A stretch of DNA of 6,625 bases, taken from positions 1-6,625 of the forward strand of contig JAFEGS010000056.1 in the NCBI GenBank assembly GCA_018239705.1. The letters are read 5' to 3'. The notes under the pieces were generated by a model. That model was not told the origin of the DNA and did not search any database. It saw only the letters and a list, made by a program, of their open reading frames with translations. This document shows positions 1 to 6,625 of the stretch, in pieces. The position numbers were made by a program, and so were the translations under genes. This DNA comes from Verrucomicrobiota bacterium (GTDB lineage: Bacteria > Chlamydiota > Chlamydiia > Chlamydiales > FEN-1388). Within the stretch, counting starts at the first letter, position 1, and each line of letters opens with the position of its first letter.

Positions 1-3000
1 ACCCCACAAGTTGAGCCTACAGAACGCTTTTCCTTTCAAACACTCTCCACGCACACCCCTGGTGTTGCTGGCTTTGATATCAAAAAAGAGCTCATTACGA
101 GGATCGCCGAGCGTATAGAGCCTCGCTTTTTTGCCATTTATAAGCTCGCACGGACGGGCACGCAAGAAGAGAAAACGTGGCTTCAAAAGGCACTTACCTT
201 TGCAAGTCCACCCACAGAATGGACTCATCTTGTGCAGTGTGTACTGGACAATCCCGATGCCTTTACACAGGCACCTCTAAAGGAGGATAAAACGTGGTGG
301 AAGGAGCTGCTGGAGACGGCAGATAGCATAGGCCTGAAACCTATCCCAGAGCCGCGAAAGGAAGTGGCGGAGCTAAAGGCCTTTGCACAAGCTGAAACAG
401 TAGCCTCAGAGCCTTTCCCCCTCCATGCTGCCTATCGCAATTTTACCAAGGTGGAAACGCTGCAGCAGCAAAGCAGTGCGAAAAAATGCTTTTCAAGGCT
501 AGAAACTTCCGATGTAGCCCCTCCTGGCCTTACAGCATGGCTTGAAAGTGAAAAAAGCCAGCCCACTTCCAGTGAACCACTCTATGTCGAGGCTGTGAGT
601 CAGCTTGGTAAAGAATCACGTGCATTTGGGAAGTCCCAAGTCAAGACAACCTATGAGCTACAAAAAGGTGGACTCGAGCGACTTGAGAAACTGCTCAAGT
701 TAGATGCAAAGGAAAAGCTTGCTACACTTGAGCGTGAAATTTACGACATGGCCAACTGCCTTCCCACCTCTAAAGAGGAGCGACTGCGCTACCAGATTGC
801 CCTTCAAGCAGGCACTGAAAAGGCCATTACCCTCGACGAGCTCCTTATCTACTTTGGCCGTAAAGACTCAAGTAGGCTTATCAAAAGAAATGCAGTACTA
901 GACCTCAAAAAGACTGAAGCACTCTTTGCACATGTGGGTGAATACCTTATTCTGGCAACTCACGAGCAGCAGCGCGCGCGTGGCCTGAAAGAGCTTCAAG
1001 CCTACAAGGAATATACAAGCGATGCTGAAAAAACCGAGCAGCTCCAGCTCCTTGCCAGCACAGTAGAGGCAACGAGGCACTACACGCCGGAAGAGTATCC
1101 TGCCTACCTTGTTTTTGAATACTACGCCGACATGCTCCTTCGAGAGGCGCAAGTAAAAAAATTAGATGCCTTTTTGCAGTCAGGCGATAAAAATCATATC
1201 TGTGAAATGATCATGGGCTCCGGAAAATCGAAGGTGCTCATGCCGCTTTTAGGCCTTCTTCGAGCTGATGGAAAGACGCTTTCAACCCTTATCGTTCCAC
1301 ACGCCCTTCTTGAAAACGTCTCAAGTGATGTACAGGAAAAGCTTTGGCCCTTTGCACAGTCGCTTCGCACTCTTGACTTTACCCGCAATACCCTATTTTC
1401 AAAAGCATCTCTACAGACCATTCTTGATGACCTGGAGTCGGCAAAGAAAAAGAGAGAATGTCTTATCGTCACAAACAAAAGCATCCAGTGTTTAGTGCTG
1501 AAGTTTATCGAGAAATGCCAGGACTGTTTGCCAAAAAATGAGTTTCCCGATGAGCTCATGCTCATGGTAGAGATCCTCTCCCTCCTTCACAATAGCTCCT
1601 ATCCTCTCATTGATGAGGCCGATACAGTCCTGAATGTCCTGCATGAGGTCTGCTTTAGCTTTGGCAAAAAAGTGTCTGCCAATCCCAAGGAGATAAAGCT
1701 CATCTCGAAGCTCTACAGCCTTCTCTACACCGACCCGGAGCTGAAAAAACTGGCACGCCTCGATAGCAGCCCTGAAGCAAACAAAAAGGCTCCTGTATTA
1801 ACGGAAGCACTCTATCATGAAAAGATCAAGCCGGCGCTCGCAAAAAAATTCCTAGCAAGCCTTGGAGTAGAGAGCCAGGAAGCTCTCGACTACCTCACCA
1901 GAAATAGTAAGACGGTGCCTGCCGCTATGGCCTTTTTCAATAGACAACCGGAGGCCATGCAGAATGTGCTGGCTTTGGCTGCAGAAGAGATTTCCAGCTT
2001 TTTGCCGCACACCCTTTCTCGAATTTGTGACGTAAAATATGGCCTGGATGAAGAAAGCCTACTCCCCATTGCCATCCCATTTGCAGCGGCAACTGTACCA
2101 AATGTGGGCTCTCAGTTTGCAAAAGCCCATATCACCATGAACTACACCTACCAGTACTATGCAAAGCATGAGATCAGTAAAGCAAGCATTGTCGATCAGA
2201 TTGAGCGACTACAGTCGCAAGTCATGCAAGAGCTTAGAGCAGACCCTTCTAAAAAGATCGAAGAGACTGCCGGCTGGAACACCTTTTCAAAGCTGCGAGG
2301 CTCTTCTTCCCTACCTCTCTTTAATTACAAAGAAAAAGAGATAGAAATGCTGCTCGCCCATATCAATAGCAGCATCACCAGCAGGCTCGAATTTGTCACA
2401 AACGTTATCCTGCCACAGCTTGAGCTCTTTACCCACAAAATCAGCTGCAATGGCCACAACCTCATCTCCCTCTTCCTGATAGTACTAGGCTTTACAGGTA
2501 CATTGTGGAACAGTAAGAGCATGTCCAGCAGGCTTACTCCTCAGCCGGAACCGGGCACCGACATAAAAACACTTGGCCTTCTCTGGCAGCACAGCCGCGG
2601 GGCTGTCTACACCATTGATGAGGCAAGTCCCGATGCTATGCTTGGGCAGCTGGCAGCACAAGGCGTTACATACGATATGATCAGCGATGCAGGCGGCTAC
2701 TTCAAAGAGGGAGGAAACAGCGCGATTGCTGCGCTTATGACCAAACGGAATGGAAAGCCAACGCTCTTCTATAATAAAAACAATGAACAGGTGATGACCG
2801 ATGCCGTCACAGAGGTTCCTGTCGCCGAATCAAAAACGGCCATTAAAGATCGAAACACCTTCCTCGGCCAGATACACACCACGGGGGCAGATGCACCGCA
2901 AAAAATAGACGCTGTAGCGGCTGTAACCATTGGCAAAAACATGCTACTCAGAGACCTGCTACAGGCAGTGTGGAGGCTTCGCGGATTAGATAAATCGCAG

Positions 3001-4203
3001 CGCGTACGATTTGTCATCACAAAAGATGTAGAGTCGATGATCAGAGAGAAGGTCAAAAAGCCTGGGGGAAAGCTTCTCTTTGAAGACATCTTGCGCTATG
3101 TGCTCCTCAATCAGGTAGAGCAGCAGGCAAAGGACAATTTCAAGGGATTCAGACAGGAGGTTGAAGATCACTTCCAGATGCTTCTTCTCATGACCCTTAT
3201 CAAGCCTGAGTTCACACCTGCGCAGAAATGCAAAGCCTATAGTGTCTTAAGTGAGCACTGGGTGAAACCGGCTCTCCTGCCACCTAAGGACCTCTACGGC
3301 CAGATCACTACCGAAGAGGATGCTGGCAAGGTACTGGCAGCTGAAGTTGACAAATTCAACGAAAAACTTGATATTGTCTACAGAGAGCTTCCCTTCCTTG
3401 AAAAGACCGTTTCGAAAGCAGAGACCAAAAAAGCAGTCGAGCTGCTTGTCCAATCGCTCTCAGCATCCCTCCCGGCAAAGCTGAATGTACCTCTGAGAGA
3501 TGCCGACTCCGACCAGACAGTAGAGATTGAGCAGGAGGAGCAGCAGGAGCGAGAGACAGCGCTTGAAGTGCATGAAGCAGCAGCCAGAGAAAAGGTCACG
3601 CTTGGACTCTGTGAGGCTGATACCTTCTATCAGGCTACGAAGATGGATAAGACTATTTTCGAACCAAAAGAGAAGAAAAAGGCAAGCCTTCCTATGGCAC
3701 TCTACACCGCGCACGATCCGCTCTTCAAGCTACTTCGCAAGGCATTTGATGGAATCTCATTAAGTATCAATGTGCTTGAATGGCCAAAAGAGAATCCCCG
3801 CGTAAAAGATCTGCAGCTTCTCGGAAATAACCGAAACCCCTTTGATCATATCTTGGTAGGGGCAAATGATGAAGTCACCCTGCTGAGCCAGAAAGATGCA
3901 ACAAAGGTGGGCTCAAAAGAGCTGTACACTCTGAGCACCGGGTTTTATAAAAAGAGAGCACTTTCAAAAAAGCTTCAGGAGAGGATTACAAAGGTAAAAT
4001 TTCTCAATGGAGAGTCCACCTACACAAGAGATGAGCTGGCTATTTTGCAAGCGTGGATGAAAAAGTATGACCTAAAGACAATGCAAAAATTCTATGAAGA
4101 GCGCATCATATCAGGCTATCCCGAAAAGGCACTACGCTACTCCCAGAGCAATTTGCGCACGCTATTCCATGCAAGTAACGTCACTCGTCAAGCAGTACGT
4201 TAG
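1..4203 (+). CDS. Giant DUF3638/DUF3645-like helicase-type ATPase, C-terminal 1400 residues (start outside window)
   Basis: The frame is open from base 1 with no possible start codon before a GTG at 232, so the gene begins upstream; numbering here counts codons from base 1. A P-loop (GSGKS, 406-410) is followed by a helicase-like strand (LIVPHALLENV) and a Walker B DEAD box (538-541) in LIDEADTVLNVLHEV. Next come a PFAAATVP...SQFA...YTYQYY block (693-720), GFTGT (830-834), an SDAGGYF stretch near 896, HTTGAD (959-964), AAVTIG (973-978) and an arginine-finger-like QAVWRLRGLDKSQ (988-1000). An acidic, glutamine-rich helix lies at about 1174-1198. From memory, this order matches the DUF3638 and DUF3645 domains of giant eukaryotic proteins with relatives in Chlamydiota. 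ATP binding and hydrolysis are well supported; the substrate and cellular role are unknown. No membrane segment is evident in the visible part, and codon use looks uniform. It could also be described as a divergent superfamily 2 helicase. Confidence 0.85.
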   Translation, partial: TPQVEPTERFSFQTLSTHTPGVAGFDIKKELITRIAERIEPRFFAIYKLARTGTQEEKTWLQKALTFASPPTEWTHLVQCVLDNPDAFTQAPLKEDKTWWKELLETADSIGLKPIPEPRKEVAELKAFAQAETVASEPFPLHAAYRNFTKVETLQQQSSAKKCFSRLETSDVAPPGLTAWLESEKSQPTSSEPLYVEAVSQLGKESRAFGKSQVKTTYELQKGGLERLEKLLKLDAKEKLATLEREIYDMANCLPTSKEERLRYQIALQAGTEKAITLDELLIYFGRKDSSRLIKRNAVLDLKKTEALFAHVGEYLILATHEQQRARGLKELQAYKEYTSDAEKTEQLQLLASTVEATRHYTPEEYPAYLVFEYYADMLLREAQVKKLDAFLQSGDKNHICEMIMGSGKSKVLMPLLGLLRADGKTLSTLIVPHALLENVSSDVQEKLWPFAQSLRTLDFTRNTLFSKASLQTILDDLESAKKKRECLIVTNKSIQCLVLKFIEKCQDCLPKNEFPDELMLMVEILSLLHNSSYPLIDEADTVLNVLHEVCFSFGKKVSANPKEIKLISKLYSLLYTDPELKKLARLDSSPEANKKAPVLTEALYHEKIKPALAKKFLASLGVESQEALDYLTRNSKTVPAAMAFFNRQPEAMQNVLALAAEEISSFLPHTLSRICDVKYGLDEESLLPIAIPFAAATVPNVGSQFAKAHITMNYTYQYYAKHEISKASIVDQIERLQSQVMQELRADPSKKIEETAGWNTFSKLRGSSSLPLFNYKEKEIEMLLAHINSSITSRLEFVTNVILPQLELFTHKISCNGHNLISLFLIVLGFTGTLWNSKSMSSRLTPQPEPGTDIKTLGLLWQHSRGAVYTIDEASPDAMLGQLAAQGVTYDMISDAGGYFKEGGNSAIAALMTKRNGKPTLFYNKNNEQVMTDAVTEVPVAESKTAIKDRNTFLGQIHTTGADAPQKIDAVAAVTIGKNMLLRDLLQAVWRLRGLDKSQRVRFVITKDVESMIREKVKKPGGKLLFEDILRYVLLNQVEQQAKDNFKGFRQEVEDHFQMLLLMTLIKPEFTPAQKCKAYSVLSEHWVKPALLPPKDLYGQITTEEDAGKVLAAEVDKFNEKLDIVYRELPFLEKTVSKAETKKAVELLVQSLSASLPAKLNVPLRDADSDQTVEIEQEEQQERETALEVHEAAAREKVTLGLCEADTFYQATKMDKTIFEPKEKKKASLPMALYTAHDPLFKLLRKAFDGISLSINVLEWPKENPRVKDLQLLGNNRNPFDHILVGANDEVTLLSQKDATKVGSKELYTLSTGFYKKRALSKKLQERITKVKFLNGESTYTRDELAILQAWMKKYDLKTMQKFYEERIISGYPEKALRYSQSNLRTLFHASNVTRQAVR

Positions 4204-4555
4204 TTTCATTCTCTTCAGGAGGGGCCGATCTATAGTCACGACAGCATGACCAAATAGCAGCTGCATAACAGCCAACTGTAACGCATCCGAATATGACAGT
4301 GAACACAACTTGAAGCCCAATGTCTTGGTTTGCCCTGTGAAGGACCACAGCACCTCGAATCAAGAAACCAGTTACCGTTGTTGCTGCAGCAGAAACTAAA
4401 AGCCCGACAAAGTTACCGCAAGAACATTTATTCATTACCTTGCGGCCTTTCCAGCAACACTCACAAGGCTTTTTTCCCTCTCGTACACGTTCCGATTCCA
4501 GAGTCACTGGCACTTCAGTTCCATACCCGGGAAAGCCCATAGATTGAGTAGTCAT
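4181..4555 (-). CDS. Small cysteine-rich two-segment membrane protein, Inc-like candidate
   Basis: This 124-residue protein is not one I recognise by family. The ATG at 4555 is chosen because AGGAAG sits just upstream with the AGGA core 6 bases away; an upstream ATG at 4645 would add 30 residues and run into the divergent gene. The layout is a polar N-terminus (1-46), a hydrophobic segment at about 49-72 interrupted by R67, a short turn (HRANQD, 73-78), a second hydrophobic segment at about 80-103, and an acidic C-terminal tail. This closely spaced hydrophobic pair is the hallmark of chlamydial inclusion-membrane proteins, which are secreted by type III secretion and face the host cytosol. 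Nine cysteines stand out: 31, 33, 34, 44 and 46 before the first segment, 91 and 96 in the second, and 104 and 105 right after it. The 3' end overlaps the convergent giant ATPase gene by 23 bases. The Inc role is inferred from topology alone; an ordinary small inner-membrane protein is the alternative. Confidence 0.68.
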   Translation of the reverse strand: MTTQSMGFPGYGTEVPVTLESERVREGKKPCECCWKGRKVMNKCSCGNFVGLLVSAAATTVTGFLIRGAVVLHRANQDIGLQVVFTVIFGCVTVGCYAAAIWSCCRDYRSAPPEENETNVLLDE

Positions 4556-4559
4556 ATTT

Positions 4560-4565
4560 CTTCCT
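4560..4565 (-). promoter_or_regulatory. Ribosome-binding site deciding the start of the Inc-like gene
   Basis: Read on the minus strand the bases are AGGAAG followed by AAAT and then the ATG at 4555. This is a near-consensus Shine-Dalgarno site at good spacing. It favours the 124-residue form over the longer forms starting at 4585 or 4645. Confidence 0.6.
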
Positions 4566-4583
4566 AAAAGATATTCTGAGTTC

Positions 4584-4868
4584 ATGAAAAAGAATAGAGT
4601 AGAAAAAATCACTATCTCAGTCAAAGTAATTCCAAATAGCAGCAAGAATAGTGTTGTAGGCTATGAAAATGGCGTCCTCAAAATCCGCCTTCGGGCTGTA
4701 CCTGAAAAGGGCGAGGCCAATAAAGCGCTCATTTCGTTCCTTGCCGACCTCCTTGGCATCCCAAAATCGCATATCGAACTCGTTCAGGGAGCAACAGCAC
4801 GCCTCAAACGCCTTGCGCTCACCAACTTTTCTCAAGAGCAGTTTGATGCGTTTTTAAGCCCCCTATAA
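4584..4868 (+). CDS. yggU: DUF167 / YggU-family (UPF0235) protein
   Basis: This is a complete 94-residue protein of the DUF167 family, normally about 90-110 residues long. The family pattern is visible in order: a beta strand ending in VKVIPNSSK (13-21), a second strand (VLKIRLRAVP, 31-40), the signature P-E-K-G-E-A-N (40-46) leading into a helix (ALISFLADLLGIP), then VQGATARLKRLAL (67-79), matching the conserved G..(S/T)R.K of the family. It is a small soluble cytoplasmic alpha/beta protein. Its biochemical role is not established, so none is claimed. The ATG at 4584 is the only sensible start; only a weak GAG lies 4 bases upstream. It is divergent from the Inc-like gene with 28 bases between start codons, so any promoter must overlap coding sequence. 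A perfect inverted repeat follows 22 bases after its stop. Confidence 0.9.
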   Translation: MKKNRVEKITISVKVIPNSSKNSVVGYENGVLKIRLRAVPEKGEANKALISFLADLLGIPKSHIELVQGATARLKRLALTNFSQEQFDAFLSPL

Positions 4869-4890
4869 GAGAAATAGTGATGGAATGAAT

Positions 4891-4915
4891 TCCTGATTTT
4901 CAATTAAAATCAGGA
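4891..4915. repeat. Perfect 10-bp inverted repeat (hairpin) between yggU and the DUF4143 gene
   Basis: TCCTGATTTT (4891-4900) and AAAATCAGGA (4906-4915) are exact reverse complements around a 5-base loop, CAATT. The repeat starts 22 bases after the yggU stop, where a transcript-ending hairpin would be expected. No T-run follows on either strand, so it is not a canonical intrinsic terminator. It may be a weak or factor-assisted terminator, a 3'-end-stabilising hairpin or an operator. Confidence 0.6.
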
Positions 4916-4932
4916 GTAGAGATCCGGATTTT

Positions 4933-4939
4933 AGGGAGG
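4933..4939 (+). promoter_or_regulatory. Strong Shine-Dalgarno site aimed at an out-of-frame ATG
   Basis: AGGGAGG is the strongest ribosome-binding sequence in this intergenic region. It lies only 1 base before the ATG at 4941 that opens the long DUF4143 frame, but 5 bases before the ATG at 4945. The 4945 frame begins MKRLAIEYT and stops after 17 codons, at 4996-4998. The site therefore appears to be the original start signal of a gene whose reading frame was broken by a deletion. Confidence 0.55.
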
Positions 4940-4940
4940 C

Positions 4941-5888
4941 ATGTATGAAACGGCTTGCAATAGAATATACACGCTCCTTGACGAGGTCCATTGGTTGATA
5001 GAAAATTCCTCAGCCTATTTTATCCTCTGCGGCTCGAGCGCGCGTAAGCTGAAAAAAGCAGGAGTGAATCTTTTAGGTGGACGAGCATGGCGTTATGAAT
5101 TTTTTCCACTTGTATACCCAGAAATTGCGAACTTTGATCTTTTGCACGCGTTAAATTATGGGCTTATTCCCTCTCACTATTCTGCCCAGCATTGGACCAA
5201 AACGGTCAAGTCATATATAAATGATTATTTAAAGGAAGAGATACGAGCCGAAGGACTTGTGAGGAATTTGCGCTCATTTGCCCAGTTTCTTGATGTGGCT
5301 GCATTCTCAAATGGAGAGCTACTTAATTATACCAATATTGCACGAGACTGTGCTGTGGATGCGAAGACAATCAAGGAGTACTTTCAGATACTTGTCGATA
5401 CGCTACTCGGCTACTACATCTACCCCTACAAAGACAAAGTAAAACGAGAAGATCTCGTTGCGAGTCCCAAGTTTTATTTCTTTGATGTAGGTGTTGTCAA
5501 TATGCTGAAAAAAAGAACCTTCTCTGAGCTCAAGGGTATAGAGGCTGGAGCGGCACTTGAGAACTACATCTTAATGGAACTATGGGCCTATAGAGCCTTG
5601 TGCGAAAAGGAGTTTGATATCCATTTTTGGCGGACTAACAGTGGCTTAGAAGTAGATTTTGTTCTAGGAGACGCCGAAGTGGCTATTGAAGTAAAAATTA
5701 GCAGCTCAATTAGCTCTAGCGATATCCACGGCCTTATTGCCTTTCAAAATGAATACAAACCAAAAACCAGTCTTGTGGTCTCGTGCGTTCCAAGGCAGAG
5801 AAAACTTGTCCTTAGCAATGGGCAATCTATTGACATTATGCCCTGGAGAAACTTCCTAGAAATGCTTTGGCAAGGAAAAATAATGTAG
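4941..5888 (+). pseudogene. AAA/DUF4143-family ATPase lacking its N-terminal P-loop region
   Basis: The 315-residue frame begins abruptly inside the AAA domain of the AAA_14/DUF4143 family, whose intact members are usually about 380-420 residues. From residue 12 it reads LLDEVHWLIENS, then FILCGSSARKLKK (28-39; sensor-1-like, usually TGSSARKL) and LLGGRAWRYEFFPL (44-57). The preceding 70-80 residues, carrying the Walker A GPRQ.GK(S/T) and the Walker B IDE, are absent. Downstream, the DUF4143 part looks intact: SYINDYLKEEI (91-101), a winged-helix-like stretch (about 105-160), KFYFFDVGVVNML (177-189), LENYILMELW (206-215), and a PD-(D/E)xK nuclease-like core with E237-V-D239 and E250-V-K252. 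Without the P-loop it cannot be a normal ATPase. The Shine-Dalgarno site fits the out-of-frame ATG at 4945 better than this start. By eye the gene is more AT-rich than the ATPase at the start of the window, consistent with acquisition followed by decay. A translated nuclease-like remnant is the alternative. Its 3' end lies 6 bases from the convergent dehydrogenase. Confidence 0.75.
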
Positions 5889-5894
5889 AGTTAG

Positions 5895-6625
5895 TTAATT
5901 TGCTATAGATAGCACCGCAGATCCTTCCACGGTCCCATTTCTGATGGCTGCAAGCGCACGATTGGCCTCTTCTAGAGGAAATGATGTGGTTGTCACGTGC
6001 AAGGGAATTTTGGCTGCAAGTTGCATAAAATCGAGCCCGTCTTGCCGAGTCAAGTTGGCAACCGAAGACATCGAGCGCTCCTCCCAGAGCAAGGCATAGG
6101 GAAACGCGGGAATATCACTCATGTGAATCCCGGCACTGATGACCTTGCCCCCCTTTTTGACAGCTTTAAGAGCCTGCGGATAGAGGGCACCGACAGGAGC
6201 AAAAATCAGAGCCGCATCGAGAGCAGTTGGTGGAAGCTCATCAGAGCCTCCGGCCCATTTAGCGCCAAGCGAGAGGGCAAATTGTTGTGTTGCTTCATCG
6301 TGCGGCCGGGTGAACACATACACCTCCCGCCCCAATGCATTTGCTACCTGGATGAGGAGATGCGCGGAAGAGCCAAAGCCATAGAGCCCTAGCGTCTTCG
6401 TAGCCCCAGCCAAGCGATAGGCACGATAGCCTATGAGGCCGGCACAGAGTAGTGGAGCTGCATGGAGGTCGCTATACTGGGCTGGCAATGCAAGTACAAA
6501 ATCTTCGTGCGCGGTGCAGTACTCGGCATAGCCGCCGTTACGCAGATAGCCCGTGTACATGGCCGTGTCACAGAGGTTTTCTCTTCCTGAGATGCAAAAC
6601 TCGCACGTGTGGCAGCATCCGCCAA
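5895..6625 (-). CDS. Zinc-dependent alcohol dehydrogenase, C-terminal 242 residues (N-terminus outside window)
   Basis: This is a medium-chain dehydrogenase/reductase that would oxidise alcohols or reduce aldehydes with NAD(P) in the cytoplasm. The frame stays open to the window edge, so the ATG at 6560 is internal. Counting from the first full codon, C4, C7, C10 and C18 have exactly the 3-3-8 spacing of the structural zinc site, in the context CEFCISGRENLC. C60 in APLLCAGLIGYRAY fits the third catalytic zinc ligand. A Rossmann fold opens with LGLYGFGSSAHL (79 onward), whose glycine motif is GFGSSA rather than GxGxxG. The second strand (VYVFTRP) ends without an acidic residue, which weakly suggests NADP(H). 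The tail AGIHMSDIPAFPYALLWEER and SVANLTRQDG is typical of the AdhP/YogA-like subgroup. About 90-100 N-terminal residues, including the other two catalytic zinc ligands, lie beyond the window. The physiological substrate cannot be told from this sequence. Confidence 0.92.
   Translation of the reverse strand, partial: GGCCHTCEFCISGRENLCDTAMYTGYLRNGGYAEYCTAHEDFVLALPAQYSDLHAAPLLCAGLIGYRAYRLAGATKTLGLYGFGSSAHLLIQVANALGREVYVFTRPHDEATQQFALSLGAKWAGGSDELPPTALDAALIFAPVGALYPQALKAVKKGGKVISAGIHMSDIPAFPYALLWEERSMSSVANLTRQDGLDFMQLAAKIPLHVTTTSFPLEEANRALAAIRNGTVEGSAVLSIAN

Noticed and set aside
232..234. GTG as the start codon of the giant ATPase
   Set aside because: The same frame is open back to base 1 with no stop and the translated sequence continues smoothly, so this GTG is an internal valine.
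1194..1565. 123-residue minus-strand frame inside the giant ATPase
   Set aside because: It lies antisense over the P-loop region, shows no recognisable domain, and is expected by chance in a long gene of this composition.
3527..3763. Plus-strand arginine-rich frame within the E/Q-rich linker
   Set aside because: It is a frame-shifted reading of the repetitive GAG/CAG codons, with low complexity and no independent start signal.
4556..4645. Longer N-terminus for the Inc-like protein (ATG at 4645 or 4585)
   Set aside because: It would overlap the yggU gene head to head. The Shine-Dalgarno site and spacing support 4555, and the extra hydrophobic residues are explained by antisense reading of yggU.
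4921..4930. ATCCGGAT palindrome after the inverted repeat
   Set aside because: At 8 bases it is too short to separate from chance, and it has no partner copy in the window.
6431..6625. 64-residue minus-strand frame at the window end
   Set aside because: It is out of frame with the alcohol dehydrogenase, whose zinc-binding cysteines and conserved blocks occupy the same bases.

Overview
The window looks like chromosome from a host-associated bacterium, most likely an environmental member of the Chlamydiota. Three things suggest this: a giant DUF3638/DUF3645-type ATPase, a family I associate with eukaryotes and some Chlamydiota; a small protein with the two-lobed hydrophobic profile of chlamydial inclusion-membrane (Inc) proteins; and moderate base composition with bacterial Shine-Dalgarno signals. 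The assignment is an inference, because no rRNA or other phylogenetic marker is present.

Layout: Positions 1-4203 (+) hold the last 1400 codons of a very large helicase-like protein whose start lies before the window. A small gene on the minus strand (4181-4555) runs toward it, overlaps its last 23 bases, and encodes a 124-residue cysteine-rich protein with a two-segment membrane hairpin. Only 28 bases away, on the plus strand, begins a 94-residue DUF167/YggU-family protein (4584-4868). A perfect 10-bp inverted repeat follows it (4891-4915). Next comes an AAA/DUF4143-type ATPase gene (4941-5888, +) that has lost its Walker A/Walker B N-terminus. Its best ribosome-binding site points to an ATG in the wrong frame, so it is probably a deletion relic. 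Converging on it with a 6-base gap is a zinc-dependent alcohol dehydrogenase (5895-6625, -), cut at its N-terminal side by the window edge.

Functional picture: the genes do not form one operon. The giant ATPase and the Inc-like protein are the host-interaction candidates. YggU and the alcohol dehydrogenase look like ordinary cytoplasmic genes. The DUF4143 relic is typical accessory-gene turnover. No RNA genes, CRISPR arrays, insertion sequences or long repeats were seen, and no stretch over 300 bases lacks a gene.
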